DNA of 64,000 nt from Ruegeria sp. AD91A (GTDB lineage Bacteria; Pseudomonadota; Alphaproteobacteria; Rhodobacterales; Rhodobacteraceae): assembly GCF_003443535.1 (NCBI RefSeq), contig NZ_CP031946.1, positions 1,116,001 to 1,180,000 on the forward strand, written 5' to 3'. Shown piece by piece: positions 22,017 through 30,609 of the stretch; positions within the stretch are counted from its first letter, which is position 1; each line of letters begins with the position of its first letter. The position numbers and the translations under genes are program-made. Under the pieces are notes generated by a model, which was not told the DNA's origin, made no database searches, and was given only the letters and a program-made list of their open reading frames with translations.

Positions 22017-23189
22017 CTATCCTGCTCGTTCCACCACAGTGTCATCGACCCACTGACGTGCCAGATGGTCGGTTTGCTGTACGTTATCAAGGGTCATCGG
22101 GGCATCAATAAGGCTGTCTGACGCGTCGAACCTGTCCAGGACCGCGGAAACAGCGTCAGCCATATCCAGAAACCCGATCCGGCGTGCGATAAAATGATCC
22201 AGCGCGCGTTCCTTTGCGGCATTGAAAACAGCGCCTGCAAGGCCGCCACGCTTCATCACGTCCCGCGCGAGTTTCAGGGCAGGATAACGCGCCACATCCG
22301 GTTCATTGAAACGCAGTTGACCCAGCTTTGCCAAGTCAAGCCGCTGTATCGGCAAGTCCCGTCTTTCAGGCCAATGCAGCGCGTATCCAATGGCGTGGCG
22401 CATATCTGGTGATCCCATATGAGCCATAACGGCGCCATCCCGATAGCCGACCAAGGCATGCACTATGGATTCCGGATGAACCAGCACTTCGATCTGATCC
22501 GGATCGACGCCAAAGTATTCTTTTGTTTCTATGACTTCCAGTGCTTTGTTGAACATCGATGCGCTGTCGATGGTGATACGCTGCCCCATATCCCAGTTCG
22601 GATGGCTCGAGGCTTGTTCAACAGTTGCGTTGGCCAGATCACTCAGGGGCCAATCACGGAACGCGCCGCCGCTGGCCGTAATGATCACGCGCTCAACCGC
22701 TTCGATTTCCTCGCCAACCAAAGCCTGAAACACAGCCGAATGCTCGCTGTCTACCGGCAGCAATCGCGCGCCATGCTGTTTGGCCGTTTCCAGAACCAAT
22801 GACCCGGCGCAGACCAGCGTCTCTTTGTTGGCCAGTGCAAGTGTCGAACCCTGTTTCAAAGCTTCGATACCCGGCGCCAACCCTGCCGAGCCGACAATGG
22901 CCGACATAGTCCAATCCGCCGGGCGTGCAGCAGCCTCGACAATAGCGCCGGGGCCCGCAGCCGCCTCAACGTCACTGCCGGCCAAGGCTGAACGCAGGTC
23001 GTCAAGCCGGTTTTCATGAGCGGTGACGGCAATTTCAGCGCCGAGCCGACGCGCATCATCCGCAAGTTTTTGAATATTGGCGCCCCCCGTCAAAGCCACA
23101 ACGTCATACTCGGACGGCGCGCGCGAAATCAGATTGATCGTATTCTGCCCGATCGACCCGGTGGCCCCGAAAACAGAAACCTTTCGCAT
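22017..23189 (-). CDS. dxr: 1-deoxy-D-xylulose-5-phosphate reductoisomerase
   Basis: A 390-residue enzyme that makes 2-C-methylerythritol 4-phosphate, the committed step of the non-mevalonate isoprenoid pathway. The NADPH-binding FGATGSIGQNT is at the N-terminus. The metal and substrate motifs LLPVDSEHSAVFQ and ITASGGAFRDWPL are intact, and VHPESIVHALVGYRDG follows. Its start overlaps the cdsA stop (TAATG). Its product feeds UppS, encoded two genes upstream. Confidence 0.97.
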   Translation of the reverse strand: MRKVSVFGATGSIGQNTINLISRAPSEYDVVALTGGANIQKLADDARRLGAEIAVTAHENRLDDLRSALAGSDVEAAAGPGAIVEAAARPADWTMSAIVGSAGLAPGIEALKQGSTLALANKETLVCAGSLVLETAKQHGARLLPVDSEHSAVFQALVGEEIEAVERVIITASGGAFRDWPLSDLANATVEQASSHPNWDMGQRITIDSASMFNKALEVIETKEYFGVDPDQIEVLVHPESIVHALVGYRDGAVMAHMGSPDMRHAIGYALHWPERRDLPIQRLDLAKLGQLRFNEPDVARYPALKLARDVMKRGGLAGAVFNAAKERALDHFIARRIGFLDMADAVSAVLDRFDASDSLIDAPMTLDNVQQTDHLARQWVDDTVVERAG

Positions 23190-23971
23190 TACATTTCACC
23201 CGGCGAATAGATCAGCCCTGCGATCAGAACAAACAGCGCGGCGCCCATCATGCCATCAAACCGATCCAGAAAGCCGCCATGACCCGGTATCAGGTTCGAA
23301 CTGTCTTTGACGCCGAACTTACGTTTGACCGCGCTTTCGATAATATCACCAGCCTGACTGGCCATTGAGGCCAAAACGGAAACAACGACAAAACCGAATC
23401 CGAACCCCGCCTGGCTTGCGAACACGACACCGACGCACGCGGCGGCGGCCCATCCACCAGCCGTTCCCGACCATGTCTTTTTTGGGCTTACCCTTGGCCA
23501 GAACTTCGGCCCGCCAACCGCCTTGCCAACAAAATAGCCAGCAACATCCGTGGCGACCACGACCGCGATCAGCCAAACCATCCAGCCAAACCCGGAGTTT
23601 TCCCGGATCGAAATGAAGCCGAGCCCGGCCCCAACTATCCAGACGACACACAGCCCAAACAGAACCCTGGAACGACTGACCTGCCCGACACCCACAAGCG
23701 CAGGCGCAAGCAAGATCGGCAAAGTGTAGATCGGGGGCAGATGATAGCTGAGGACAACCGCCGCGCTTGTCAGAATCCCCAATTGCACAGCCACGCCCCG
23801 GGCCTGTGGGTCAATAATCCGAACCAATTCCCAGGTCATCAGCCCACAGGCTGCGGCGATGAAGGTTTCGAACCACCAACCGCCAAGCCAGACTTCGATT
23901 GATCCGATTACGACCAGAACAGCAGCAGAAAGGACCCGTGTCGTCAGGTCAGACCATCGGCCTTCACTCAT
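23189..23971 (-). CDS. cdsA: Phosphatidate cytidylyltransferase
   Basis: A 260-residue polytopic membrane enzyme that makes CDP-diacylglycerol for phospholipid synthesis. The CdsA signature is seen near the C-terminus as SQAGDIIESAVKRKFGVKDSSNLIPGHGGFLDRFDG (read in sections around residues 208-244). ATDVAGYFVGKAVGGPKFWPRVSPKKTWSG-type text lies before it. The ATG at 23971 overlaps the uppS stop (ATGA), which decides the start over one 16 codons upstream. Confidence 0.95.
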   Translation of the reverse strand: MSEGRWSDLTTRVLSAAVLVVIGSIEVWLGGWWFETFIAAACGLMTWELVRIIDPQARGVAVQLGILTSAAVVLSYHLPPIYTLPILLAPALVGVGQVSRSRVLFGLCVVWIVGAGLGFISIRENSGFGWMVWLIAVVVATDVAGYFVGKAVGGPKFWPRVSPKKTWSGTAGGWAAAACVGVVFASQAGFGFGFVVVSVLASMASQAGDIIESAVKRKFGVKDSSNLIPGHGGFLDRFDGMMGAALFVLIAGLIYSPGEM

Positions 23972-24699
23972 GCCAGAACCGCTCCGAACCGCCGGTCTCT
24001 TGAGCCGTAATTCTGGCACAGACGGGCTAGTTCAGCGGCAGAGAAGTCCGGCCAGAGGGTATCGATGAATTCATATTCCGAGTAGGCGGACTGCCACAGA
24101 AGAAAGTTCGAAATTCGTGCTTCGCCGCTGGTTCGGATCACAAGGTCCGGGTCGGGAAGAACGCGCGTATCCAAATACTTAGGCAGGGTTTCTTCATCGA
24201 CCTCATCGGGCTTTAACCGCCCCTCAGCCACATCCCGCGCCAGGCGTTTGGTGGCGCGCGCGACTTCATCGCGCCCACCGTAATTCAGTGCGACTGTCAA
24301 ATGAACAAGATCGTTGTTCTGGGTTTCTTCTTCCAGAGAGTCCATCAACTCGATCAGTTTCGAATCCAACCGGACGCGGTCTCCGATAAACCGAACCCGG
24401 ATGCCATTATCCGCAAGTGTCCGGGTTTCCTTGATGATATAGCGGCGGAACAGGTTCATCAGGCCCGCCACTTCGACCTGTGTCCGCTTCCAGTTCTCGG
24501 TCGAAAAAGCGAACACCGTCAGATACTTGATTCCCAAACTTGGACAGGCCTCGACAACCTCGCGCACGCGCCGCGCACCGGCATGGTGACCGAACAGCCT
24601 GGGACGACCGCGCGCCTGTGCCCAGCGGCCATTGCCATCCATAATGATGGCCACATGGCGCGGGCCGGACTCCAGGTCGGTTTGCGGGTCTTTTGGCAT
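23968..24699 (-). CDS. uppS: Undecaprenyl (isoprenyl) diphosphate synthase
   Basis: A 243-residue cis-prenyltransferase that builds the C55 carrier lipid for peptidoglycan and other envelope polymers. The catalytic Asp21 lies in HVAIIMDGNGRWA; FAFSTENWKR, DLVIRTSGEARISNFLLWQSAYSE and FIDTLWPDF are all intact. It is nine bases downstream of frr and overlaps cdsA. The order frr-uppS-cdsA-dxr-rseP is widely conserved in proteobacteria. Confidence 0.97.
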   Translation of the reverse strand: MPKDPQTDLESGPRHVAIIMDGNGRWAQARGRPRLFGHHAGARRVREVVEACPSLGIKYLTVFAFSTENWKRTQVEVAGLMNLFRRYIIKETRTLADNGIRVRFIGDRVRLDSKLIELMDSLEEETQNNDLVHLTVALNYGGRDEVARATKRLARDVAEGRLKPDEVDEETLPKYLDTRVLPDPDLVIRTSGEARISNFLLWQSAYSEYEFIDTLWPDFSAAELARLCQNYGSRDRRFGAVLA

Positions 24700-24708
24700 C
24701 AGTCGGGC

Positions 24709-25272
24709 TCAGACCTGCATGATTTCTGCTTGCTTGGTTTCCAGTGCTGCATCCACGGCTTTGATCATCTCATCCGTCATTTCCTGAACTTCGCCCTCCC
24801 ACAGCTTCTGGTCATCTTCCGACATCCCGTCCGCTTTGGCTTTCTTGATCTGATCCATGCCGTCGCGACGCACATTGCGGATCGCGACACGTGCGCTTTC
24901 CGCATATTGACCGGCGACCTTGCTCAGCTCGCGGCGGCGTTCCTCGTTCAGCTCAGGTATCGGCAGCATTATAATGGTGCCATTCAACTGCGGATTGATA
25001 CCAAGGCCGCTTTCGCGAATGGCCTTTTCCACCTTACCGACCAGTGACTTATCCCAGACATTTACAGTGACCATACGCGGTTCGGGCACGTTCACGGTGC
25101 CCACCTGGTTGATTGGCGTCATCGAGCCATAAGCGTCAACCATGACAGGTTCCAGCATCGAGGCCGAAGCGCGTCCTGTTCTCAATGATGCAAATTCGGT
25201 TCTCAGATTGGCCATTGCGCCATCCATGCGGCGCTGCAGATCATCGGTGTCCAGTTCGAAGTCGTCAGACAT
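24709..25272 (-). CDS. frr: Ribosome recycling factor
   Basis: A 187-residue RRF, which splits post-termination ribosomes with EF-G. The N-terminus ([19 protein letters not shown]) leads into the long three-helix bundle; [20 protein letters not shown] and [24 protein letters not shown] are typical. A start three codons earlier is possible. The usual upstream partners tsf and pyrH are not here; instead acuI lies 182 bases upstream in the same direction, so frr probably has its own promoter. Confidence 0.97.
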   Translation of the reverse strand: MSDDFELDTDDLQRRMDGAMANLRTEFASLRTGRASASMLEPVMVDAYGSMTPINQVGTVNVPEPRMVTVNVWDKSLVGKVEKAIRESGLGINPQLNGTIIMLPIPELNEERRRELSKVAGQYAESARVAIRNVRRDGMDQIKKAKADGMSEDDQKLWEGEVQEMTDEMIKAVDAALETKQAEIMQV

Positions 25273-25409
25273 TCTGCTCACTCCCCGTCTTCAGGTACTC
25301 TTTGGATGGGTCTTACGCCATCGCAATTGGGATGTATAGCAATCATGATCGGGAAATTTATCAATGGCCAGAGGTGTTGCGACCAATTTGGACAAACGTC
25401 GTCTTCCCG

Positions 25410-25437
25410 AACCTGGCCGAGTTTCTCCGGCCAGGTT
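25410..25437 (-). terminator. Hairpin downstream of acuI
   Basis: AACCTGGCC-GAG pairs with CTC-GGCCAGGTT across a three-base loop, with one bulged C, beginning 18 bases after the acuI stop. The stem is strong, but no T-run follows on the minus strand. It could end the dmdA-acuI transcript in a Rho-assisted way or protect its 3' end. Confidence 0.5.
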
Positions 25438-25454
25438 GAGTTCAAAGCTCAGCC

Positions 25455-26450
25455 TCAGGCATTAACATCAACCACGACGCGCCCCTTGACCTGTCCTTTC
25501 AGAATGTCGGCCCCCAGTTGCGGCAGATCGGACAGACTGGCCGGTTGAACCATCGCCTCCAGCTTGTCCATCGGCAGATCCGTGGCGATCCGTTTCCACG
25601 CACGCACCCTGTTGTCATAGGGCTGCATCACGCTGTCGATCCCCAAAAGGTTCACGCCGCGCAGCAGGAATGGAATCACCGTCGCAGGCAAAGCAGCCCC
25701 CCCTGCCAAACCAACGGCGGCAACGGAGCAACCGTATTTCATTTGGCCCAGAACACGCGCCAGCATGGCGCCGCCAACAGCGTCAATGCAGCCAGCCCAG
25801 GATTCGCTTTCCAGAGGGCGTTTGGTCGTCTCATTCAATTCTTCTCGCGGAACAATTGTCGTCGCGCCCAGGGATTTCAGATAATCACCGGTTTCGGGGC
25901 GCCCGGTTACCGCAGCGACCTCATAGCCCAGCTTGCCCAGAATGGCTGTGGCCACCGAACCGACGCCACCCGCGGCCCCGGTCACCAATACCGGCCCCCG
26001 ATCCGGGGTAAGCCCATGATCCTCCAGCGCCATGACCGCCAGCATCGCAGTGAACCCGGCGGTGCCTACGGCCATGGCCTGCCGCGTGGTCAGCCCTTCG
26101 GGCAGCGGCACCAGCCAGTCGGCCCGCGCGTTGGCTTTTTGCGAATAACCGCCCCAGTGAGCCTCGCCCACGCGCCATCCGGTCAGAACAACCTTGTCAC
26201 CGGGCTTGTAGCGATCATCCGATGAAACTTCGACCGTACCCGCGTAATCAATACCGGGGACATGTGGATAGGCCCGCACCAGCCCGCCCCCTTTCGGAGA
26301 CAGGCACAGGCCATCCTTGTAGTTCACTGTGGAATATTCAACGGCGACCGTGACTTCACCATGCGGCAGATCATCCACTGACAACTGTTTGAGCGAGCCG
26401 GTGGCAAGTCCGCTTTCTTCATCCTTGTCCATTACAAGAGCATTGAACAT
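25455..26450 (-). CDS. acuI: Acryloyl-CoA reductase (NADPH), AcuI/YhdH family
   Basis: A 331-residue zinc-free medium-chain reductase. AcuI reduces toxic acryloyl-CoA to propionyl-CoA during DMSP breakdown and is a known neighbour of dmdA in roseobacters. The family features are present: EYSTVNYKDGL near residue 40, VPGIDYAGTVE, VGTAGFTAMLAV and the NADPH-binding VLVTGAAGGVGSVA. There are no zinc-ligand cysteines. It lies 90 bases downstream of dmdA with a Roseobacter-type repeat in between, so it may be co-transcribed or have its own promoter. Confidence 0.92.
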   Translation of the reverse strand: MFNALVMDKDEESGLATGSLKQLSVDDLPHGEVTVAVEYSTVNYKDGLCLSPKGGGLVRAYPHVPGIDYAGTVEVSSDDRYKPGDKVVLTGWRVGEAHWGGYSQKANARADWLVPLPEGLTTRQAMAVGTAGFTAMLAVMALEDHGLTPDRGPVLVTGAAGGVGSVATAILGKLGYEVAAVTGRPETGDYLKSLGATTIVPREELNETTKRPLESESWAGCIDAVGGAMLARVLGQMKYGCSVAAVGLAGGAALPATVIPFLLRGVNLLGIDSVMQPYDNRVRAWKRIATDLPMDKLEAMVQPASLSDLPQLGADILKGQVKGRVVVDVNA

Positions 26451-26486
26451 CTGTCATTCCTTTCGTGTTTCAGCGACCAGCCCAAT

Positions 26487-26514
26487 TCTTCACCTGGCCA
26501 AAAATATCCCGAGG
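26487..26514 (-). repeat. Dispersed intergenic repeat (ATATTTTTGGCCAGRTGAAG type), copy 1
   Basis: On the minus strand this segment reads CGGGATATTTTTGGCC followed by AGGTGAAGAA. A near-identical segment occurs at 48702-48730. Both lie just after the stop codon of a minus-strand gene, in the same orientation with respect to it. I recall this motif as common between genes in Roseobacter-group genomes. Its role is unknown. Confidence 0.6.
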
Positions 26515-26540
26515 ACGACACAACAGCGCCCTTAACTGTG

Positions 26541-27644
26541 TTAGATCCAGAAATGCGATTGCACGGTTGCGCGACGCATCCCATCCGGTGTCTCCACGTC
26601 CAGTTCCGTTCCGGCATCCCAATGGCTCAGGCGCACCATACCGATCGCGACGTTGGTTTCAAAATCAGGAGACCAGGCCGCCGAAGTCACCTGCCCCACA
26701 CGCTTTCCGTCCGCAAACATACCCCAGGGACGATCGCAACCCGGCACCGGATCACCATCAATGGCGATAGGTCGGATTTGCTGTACTGGTCCCTCTTTGG
26801 CGACACGCAACAATGCGTCCCTGCCGATGCAGCCAATCGCGGTATGCGTGTTACAGAACTTCCCCAGACCGCATTCATGCGGTGTATTGTCATCGGTCAT
26901 GTCGTTCCCGTAAGACAACAAGCCGCCCTCTATACGCTCAATCAGGTTCGGACAGCCCGCGCGCACCTGCAGGTCTTCGCCTGCCGTAAATAACGCGTTC
27001 CACAAAGGCATGCCGATATCGCTGCCATCCACATAGATCTCGAACCCGCCCTGTTTCGAATAGCCGGATCGTGCGACGGCCAGATCCCGTCCTTCGAACT
27101 CGAACATATCAAATTTGAAAAACCGGATGTCCCGCACGCGATCGCCGAACACACGGGCCATCAGATCGTCCGCCTTGGGCCCCTGAACGGCAAGCGGCGA
27201 CACATCAGGTTCATCCACCAGCACATCCAGACGGTAGCCAACGGCGATACCCTTGACCCACAGCAACAGATCGCTGTCGGCAATCGATATCCACCAGCGG
27301 TCTTCAGACAGTTTCACCGCAACCGGGTCGTTCAGCATGCCGCCGGTTTCATCAACGATAGGCACGTAGAAACATTGCCCCGGCAACATACCGCGCAGAT
27401 CGCGCGGGGTCAGCATCTGCATCAGACGTGCAGCATCAGGGCCACGCAATTCGACCTGCCGCTCGCAAGACACATCCCAGACCTGCACATGGGTTTTCAG
27501 GTGCCGATAATCAGCTTCAACGCTTTCAAAAACCGTCGGCAACAACATACGGTTGTAGACCGTGTATCCCTTGACCCCGGCAGCTTCGACCCCTTCAGAG
27601 AACGGAGTGCGCCGCAAGCGGCGTGAGGCGGAAATCTGTGGCAT
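26541..27644 (-). CDS. dmdA: Dimethylsulfoniopropionate demethylase DmdA
   Basis: A 367-residue enzyme of the glycine-cleavage T-protein fold. DmdA moves a methyl group from DMSP to tetrahydrofolate, giving methylmercaptopropionate, the first step toward methanethiol. N-terminal SASRRLRRTPFSEGVEAAGVK and YNRMLLPTVF match DmdA rather than GcvT or aminomethyltransferases of other kinds. QVWDVSCERQVELRGPDA, SGYSKQGGFEIYV and NDMTDDNTPHECGLGKFC are the T-protein-fold blocks. The next gene upstream, dinB-like, ends directly before its ATG, and GAGGAGG gives strong initiation. acuI follows. Confidence 0.95.
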   Translation of the reverse strand: MPQISASRRLRRTPFSEGVEAAGVKGYTVYNRMLLPTVFESVEADYRHLKTHVQVWDVSCERQVELRGPDAARLMQMLTPRDLRGMLPGQCFYVPIVDETGGMLNDPVAVKLSEDRWWISIADSDLLLWVKGIAVGYRLDVLVDEPDVSPLAVQGPKADDLMARVFGDRVRDIRFFKFDMFEFEGRDLAVARSGYSKQGGFEIYVDGSDIGMPLWNALFTAGEDLQVRAGCPNLIERIEGGLLSYGNDMTDDNTPHECGLGKFCNTHTAIGCIGRDALLRVAKEGPVQQIRPIAIDGDPVPGCDRPWGMFADGKRVGQVTSAAWSPDFETNVAIGMVRLSHWDAGTELDVETPDGMRRATVQSHFWI

Positions 27645-28175
27645 TCATACCTCCTCGGGCATAAAGACGATATCACTGACAGGCGCTTCCGAGCCCGTCT
27701 CGGTCAGCATTTTATGCACTTGTCCCCTGTGGTGGGTCTGGTGATTGAAGAAATGGATCACACACAACGCGTAAGGCATTGTGACATCGGCTTCTTTCGC
27801 GGCAGAGTACCACGTGAACGATCCGGTCAGCGGATCATCCCCCAACCCTTTCGCCCATTTCTGGATACGGCCATCAATCTTCTCGCGTAACGCCAACCAG
27901 CTTTGCAGGTCCGGGCACAGGTATACACTTTCATGGATACCCCCGCCCGCATTGTGAATATTGCCGTCGGGCCCGTCGCGCTTTTCGAAACGAGACATCC
28001 ACATCCAATCGCCCCACAGCAAATGGTTTACCGTGCCCATGATCGAGCCAAAAAACGCCCCGCGTTCAAGGGTCAGTTCCTTGGGTGTCAGAGATTGCAA
28101 AAACTCTGACAACTGCTTGTTTTGCCAATGATTGTACCGCGCCATTTCCCGCGCATACGCGCCCGTGATCATCAT
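27645..28175 (-). CDS. DinB-family putative metal-dependent protein
   Basis: A 176-residue four-helix-bundle protein of the DinB/YfiT superfamily. The expected metal triad is visible: His51 (TVNHLLWGDWMW) with His141 or His145 and His149 in CVIHFFNHQTHHRGQ. Characterised relatives include thiol-dependent S-transferases (bacillithiol, mycothiol) and hydrolases, so chemistry with a thiol or a sulfonium is imaginable next to dmdA. No direct evidence fixes the substrate. Its stop directly abuts dmdA, and its ATG overlaps the DUF1326 stop, so the three are co-translated. Confidence 0.85.
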   Translation of the reverse strand: MMITGAYAREMARYNHWQNKQLSEFLQSLTPKELTLERGAFFGSIMGTVNHLLWGDWMWMSRFEKRDGPDGNIHNAGGGIHESVYLCPDLQSWLALREKIDGRIQKWAKGLGDDPLTGSFTWYSAAKEADVTMPYALCVIHFFNHQTHHRGQVHKMLTETGSEAPVSDIVFMPEEV

Positions 28176-28876
28176 TTGGGCCCATGCCAGTCGATGGGGC
28201 AGATTTCAGCGGACTTGCCGCCGAAATCCCAGACCCTGCCGTAGTCGCGCACCTTCGATTTGGTACCACGCGCCACGATGATGTCCGGTCCCATCCAGTA
28301 TTTGGAGTTTGAAACCATCACCGGATGCTCCGGATCCTTGCCCGCAAGCATCTCGATCTCGCCCTGGATTTTGCGACCAATCGCGATCCGGCGTTTGTTT
28401 CCGTCGCGCTCAATCTGGACCGGAGCTCGTTCCGCCCCAATGATCTCGCTGACCAGCATAGTAAACAGTCCGGTGGTACCGCCCGCCTGACCGCTGAAGA
28501 TTTGCAACAACCCGTTATATGCCTTGCCGCTTGCACGCTCATCAACGTAAGCGGCGACTTTCCACTGGCCTTCACCCATCCGGCCCGGAATATCGACCAG
28601 CAACCCGACATTCAGGCCCGACAGATCCTCGCCTTCATAGTGGCCTTCATCAACGATGATACCCATCCACGCATGACAATGACCTTCCGTCGGAGGATGC
28701 GCGCCCAGTGACACTACACAGGGGCAGAACACGTCACATGAACAGTTCAGGATCAGCTCGCCCTTGATGGCCCATTCCGTCGGGCTCATTTCACGCCGCT
28801 TGGGATTGGGCATGCGGCTGTCGATGCGCTGGCTGACAGGTAGCCGATCGGCGTCTTGTTTTCTGTTTTTAGCCAT
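28172..28876 (-). CDS. DUF1326 family cysteine-rich protein
   Basis: A 234-residue protein with GGAGG before the ATG at 28876, chosen over a start 18 codons upstream. The signature CSCDVFCPC is at residues 45-53, followed by GHCHAW (66-71) and a C-terminal EICPIDWHG. The four close cysteines plus His and Cys look like a metal site, though none has been shown for the family as far as I know. The first 35 residues are basic and not a signal peptide. It lies between the DUF2182 and DinB genes. DUF1326 and DUF2182 are a recurring gene pair of unknown role. Confidence 0.85.
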   Translation of the reverse strand: MAKNRKQDADRLPVSQRIDSRMPNPKRREMSPTEWAIKGELILNCSCDVFCPCVVSLGAHPPTEGHCHAWMGIIVDEGHYEGEDLSGLNVGLLVDIPGRMGEGQWKVAAYVDERASGKAYNGLLQIFSGQAGGTTGLFTMLVSEIIGAERAPVQIERDGNKRRIAIGRKIQGEIEMLAGKDPEHPVMVSNSKYWMGPDIIVARGTKSKVRDYGRVWDFGGKSAEICPIDWHGPK

Positions 28877-28880
28877 AGGC

Positions 28881-29690
28881 TTATCCTCCGTAGCTAATTG
28901 GGTACACGAGCAGAAAAAGACCGCCCGCAATTAATACAAATCCCATTGGACGGGTCACAGCGTGCCCGATCTGAGGGAGTTTCTCCAAAACCATGAACAG
29001 GGTTGCGAGCCCCATCCACAACAGGCTCATGACACCGCCGACAAAGCCAAGTGCCATGAAGCCCCAGCAACAGCCGACGCAAAAGGCACCAAGACCCAGG
29101 CCCATACGTAAACCGCCTGAAAAACCGGTTCTCCAATGCCCAAGGAAATAAGTCATCGGAGCATGGCAAACACCGTGGCAAACCTCTTTGACGCGGGAAA
29201 ACTGAAAGGCGCCCACGGCAATCATCAAGCCGCCCGCGACCCAGCCGGATTTGGCAATACCCAGCATATCGACAACGCCACCAAACAGCAGAAGCAGTTG
29301 TATTCCTGCGATAAGAGCCGCAAACCCGACCCAGACGACGGAATACCCGGCCAGAACCCCCAGCCAGCCTCCGCGGCTGCCATTTGCACTGCGGATCAGG
29401 TCCTCGTAACTGCGCAGGGTCGGAATCAGGGTCGGCAGCATCATCGCCGCCATCATGATCGCCCACATTGAAAACAGCGGGCCGAACTCGGCCATCGGCA
29501 TGTACATATCCATGCGCGGATCCATTGCGGCCATCGCCTGCCCCATCGGCCCCGGGCGACCGATCAGATCAAGGTCCATGTCCCGGCTCATCGAGAACAT
29601 GATCCACCACGCCAACAGGATCAGAACATAAAAGCCCAGCCACATTCCGCTGCGCAGCCACGTGCGACTCACTTCAGCCTCCCGACTCAA
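28881..29690 (-). CDS. DUF2182 family integral membrane protein
   Basis: A 269-residue protein with about six or seven membrane helices. Methionine-rich segments stand out (MSRDMDLD, MDPRMDMYMPMAE, SMWAIMMAAMMLP), followed by CHGVCH at 171-176 and CVGCC at 204-208. Met, Cys and His in and beside helices suggest handling of a soft metal such as copper. The family is described only as a predicted metal-binding membrane protein. It is the first gene of the minus-strand operon running to dmdA; the direct-repeat operator at 29705-29730 lies just upstream. Confidence 0.85.
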   Translation of the reverse strand: MSREAEVSRTWLRSGMWLGFYVLILLAWWIMFSMSRDMDLDLIGRPGPMGQAMAAMDPRMDMYMPMAEFGPLFSMWAIMMAAMMLPTLIPTLRSYEDLIRSANGSRGGWLGVLAGYSVVWVGFAALIAGIQLLLLFGGVVDMLGIAKSGWVAGGLMIAVGAFQFSRVKEVCHGVCHAPMTYFLGHWRTGFSGGLRMGLGLGAFCVGCCWGFMALGFVGGVMSLLWMGLATLFMVLEKLPQIGHAVTRPMGFVLIAGGLFLLVYPISYGG

Positions 29691-29704
29691 CTCCCTTGCT
29701 TTTC

Positions 29705-29730
29705 AAATGTCAGACTTTTAAATGTCAGAC
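29705..29730. promoter_or_regulatory. Tandem operator between DUF2182 and the GntR gene
   Basis: AAATGTCAGAC occurs at 29705-29715 and again at 29720-29730, a 15-base period. The core TGTC-A-GACA of the second copy is a perfect palindrome, and the first differs at its last base. Short palindromes of this kind are usual for FadR-type GntR regulators, and the regulator gene starts 31 bases away. The site lies between two divergent operons, so one regulator could control both. Confidence 0.55.
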
Positions 29731-29760
29731 AAATAAAAATTTACCCAAGGTCGTCTGAAG

Positions 29761-30492
29761 ATGAAAACCGCGCCCCGAAAAACCGCAGACCTGTCTGCCC
29801 AGATCGCCCAGGCCATTCGGGATGCGATCGTGTCGGGTGAGCTGATCGTGGACGCGCGCTTGCCATCCGAAGCGGAACTGTCGGATCAGTTCCAGGTCTC
29901 TCGCCCGACTGTGCGTGAAGCATTGAAACGGCTGGCAGCGCAATCCCTGATCCGCACACAACGCGGCGCTTCCGGCGGCGCGTTTGTAAATCGCCTGAGC
30001 TTTGAGGACGCCTATTCTCAGCAAGTCACGACTTCGACATTGTTGCTGTCGATGAATGCGGTCAGCTTCGATACGGCTTGCGAGGCGCGATATGCCCTGG
30101 AAAGAGCCTGTGCGCCTTTGTCCGCGCAGCGACGCACTGCAGATCACCTGGCGACTATGCGGGCGGAGATATTCCGACAGTCCCAACCCGGCCTGACGGA
30201 TGAAGCCTTTTGCGCATCAGACGTGACTTTACATCGCGCGTTGGTGGATGGGGCTGGAAACCCGGTCCTGTCCTATCAACTGGCAGGTGCTGTGGAAGCG
30301 ATGCAACCGCTGATGAACATGATCACTTTCACTGCGCGATCCCGCGAGGAAATTATCCGCCTGCATGTTAAAATAGTGGACGCGCTTGAGACAAAAGATG
30401 CAGATACCGTGGACTCCGCACTGATTGATCTGGAACGTTACACACGACGACTGGCCCATGATGTGGCCAAGAGCAAACGTAAACCGACTTGA
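29761..30492 (+). CDS. GntR/FadR-family transcriptional regulator
   Basis: A 243-residue regulator with an N-terminal winged helix-turn-helix (residues 8-75; LPSEAELSDQFQVSRPTVREALKRLAAQ) and a C-terminal FCD ligand domain. The FCD metal-site residues are suggested by ARYALERACAPL, DVTLHRALVDGAGNPVL and the C-terminal REEIIRLHVKIVDAL. FCD proteins bind small carboxylic acids, and DMSP, its demethylation product or acrylate are possible ligands. It diverges from the DUF2182-DUF1326-dinB-dmdA operon and precedes the methanethiol oxidase homologue in the same direction. Confidence 0.88.
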   Translation: MKTAPRKTADLSAQIAQAIRDAIVSGELIVDARLPSEAELSDQFQVSRPTVREALKRLAAQSLIRTQRGASGGAFVNRLSFEDAYSQQVTTSTLLLSMNAVSFDTACEARYALERACAPLSAQRRTADHLATMRAEIFRQSQPGLTDEAFCASDVTLHRALVDGAGNPVLSYQLAGAVEAMQPLMNMITFTARSREEIIRLHVKIVDALETKDADTVDSALIDLERYTRRLAHDVAKSKRKPT

Positions 30493-30609
30493 GGGCTGAA
30501 TTCTAAACAAAATCAGAACAAGGGGCACACGAGCAGGCAGATTGTCATCCGGCGCCAAGACCGGAACTCTCAATGTGAATTGAAGATCAATGACTTACGG
30601 GAGGACGTT

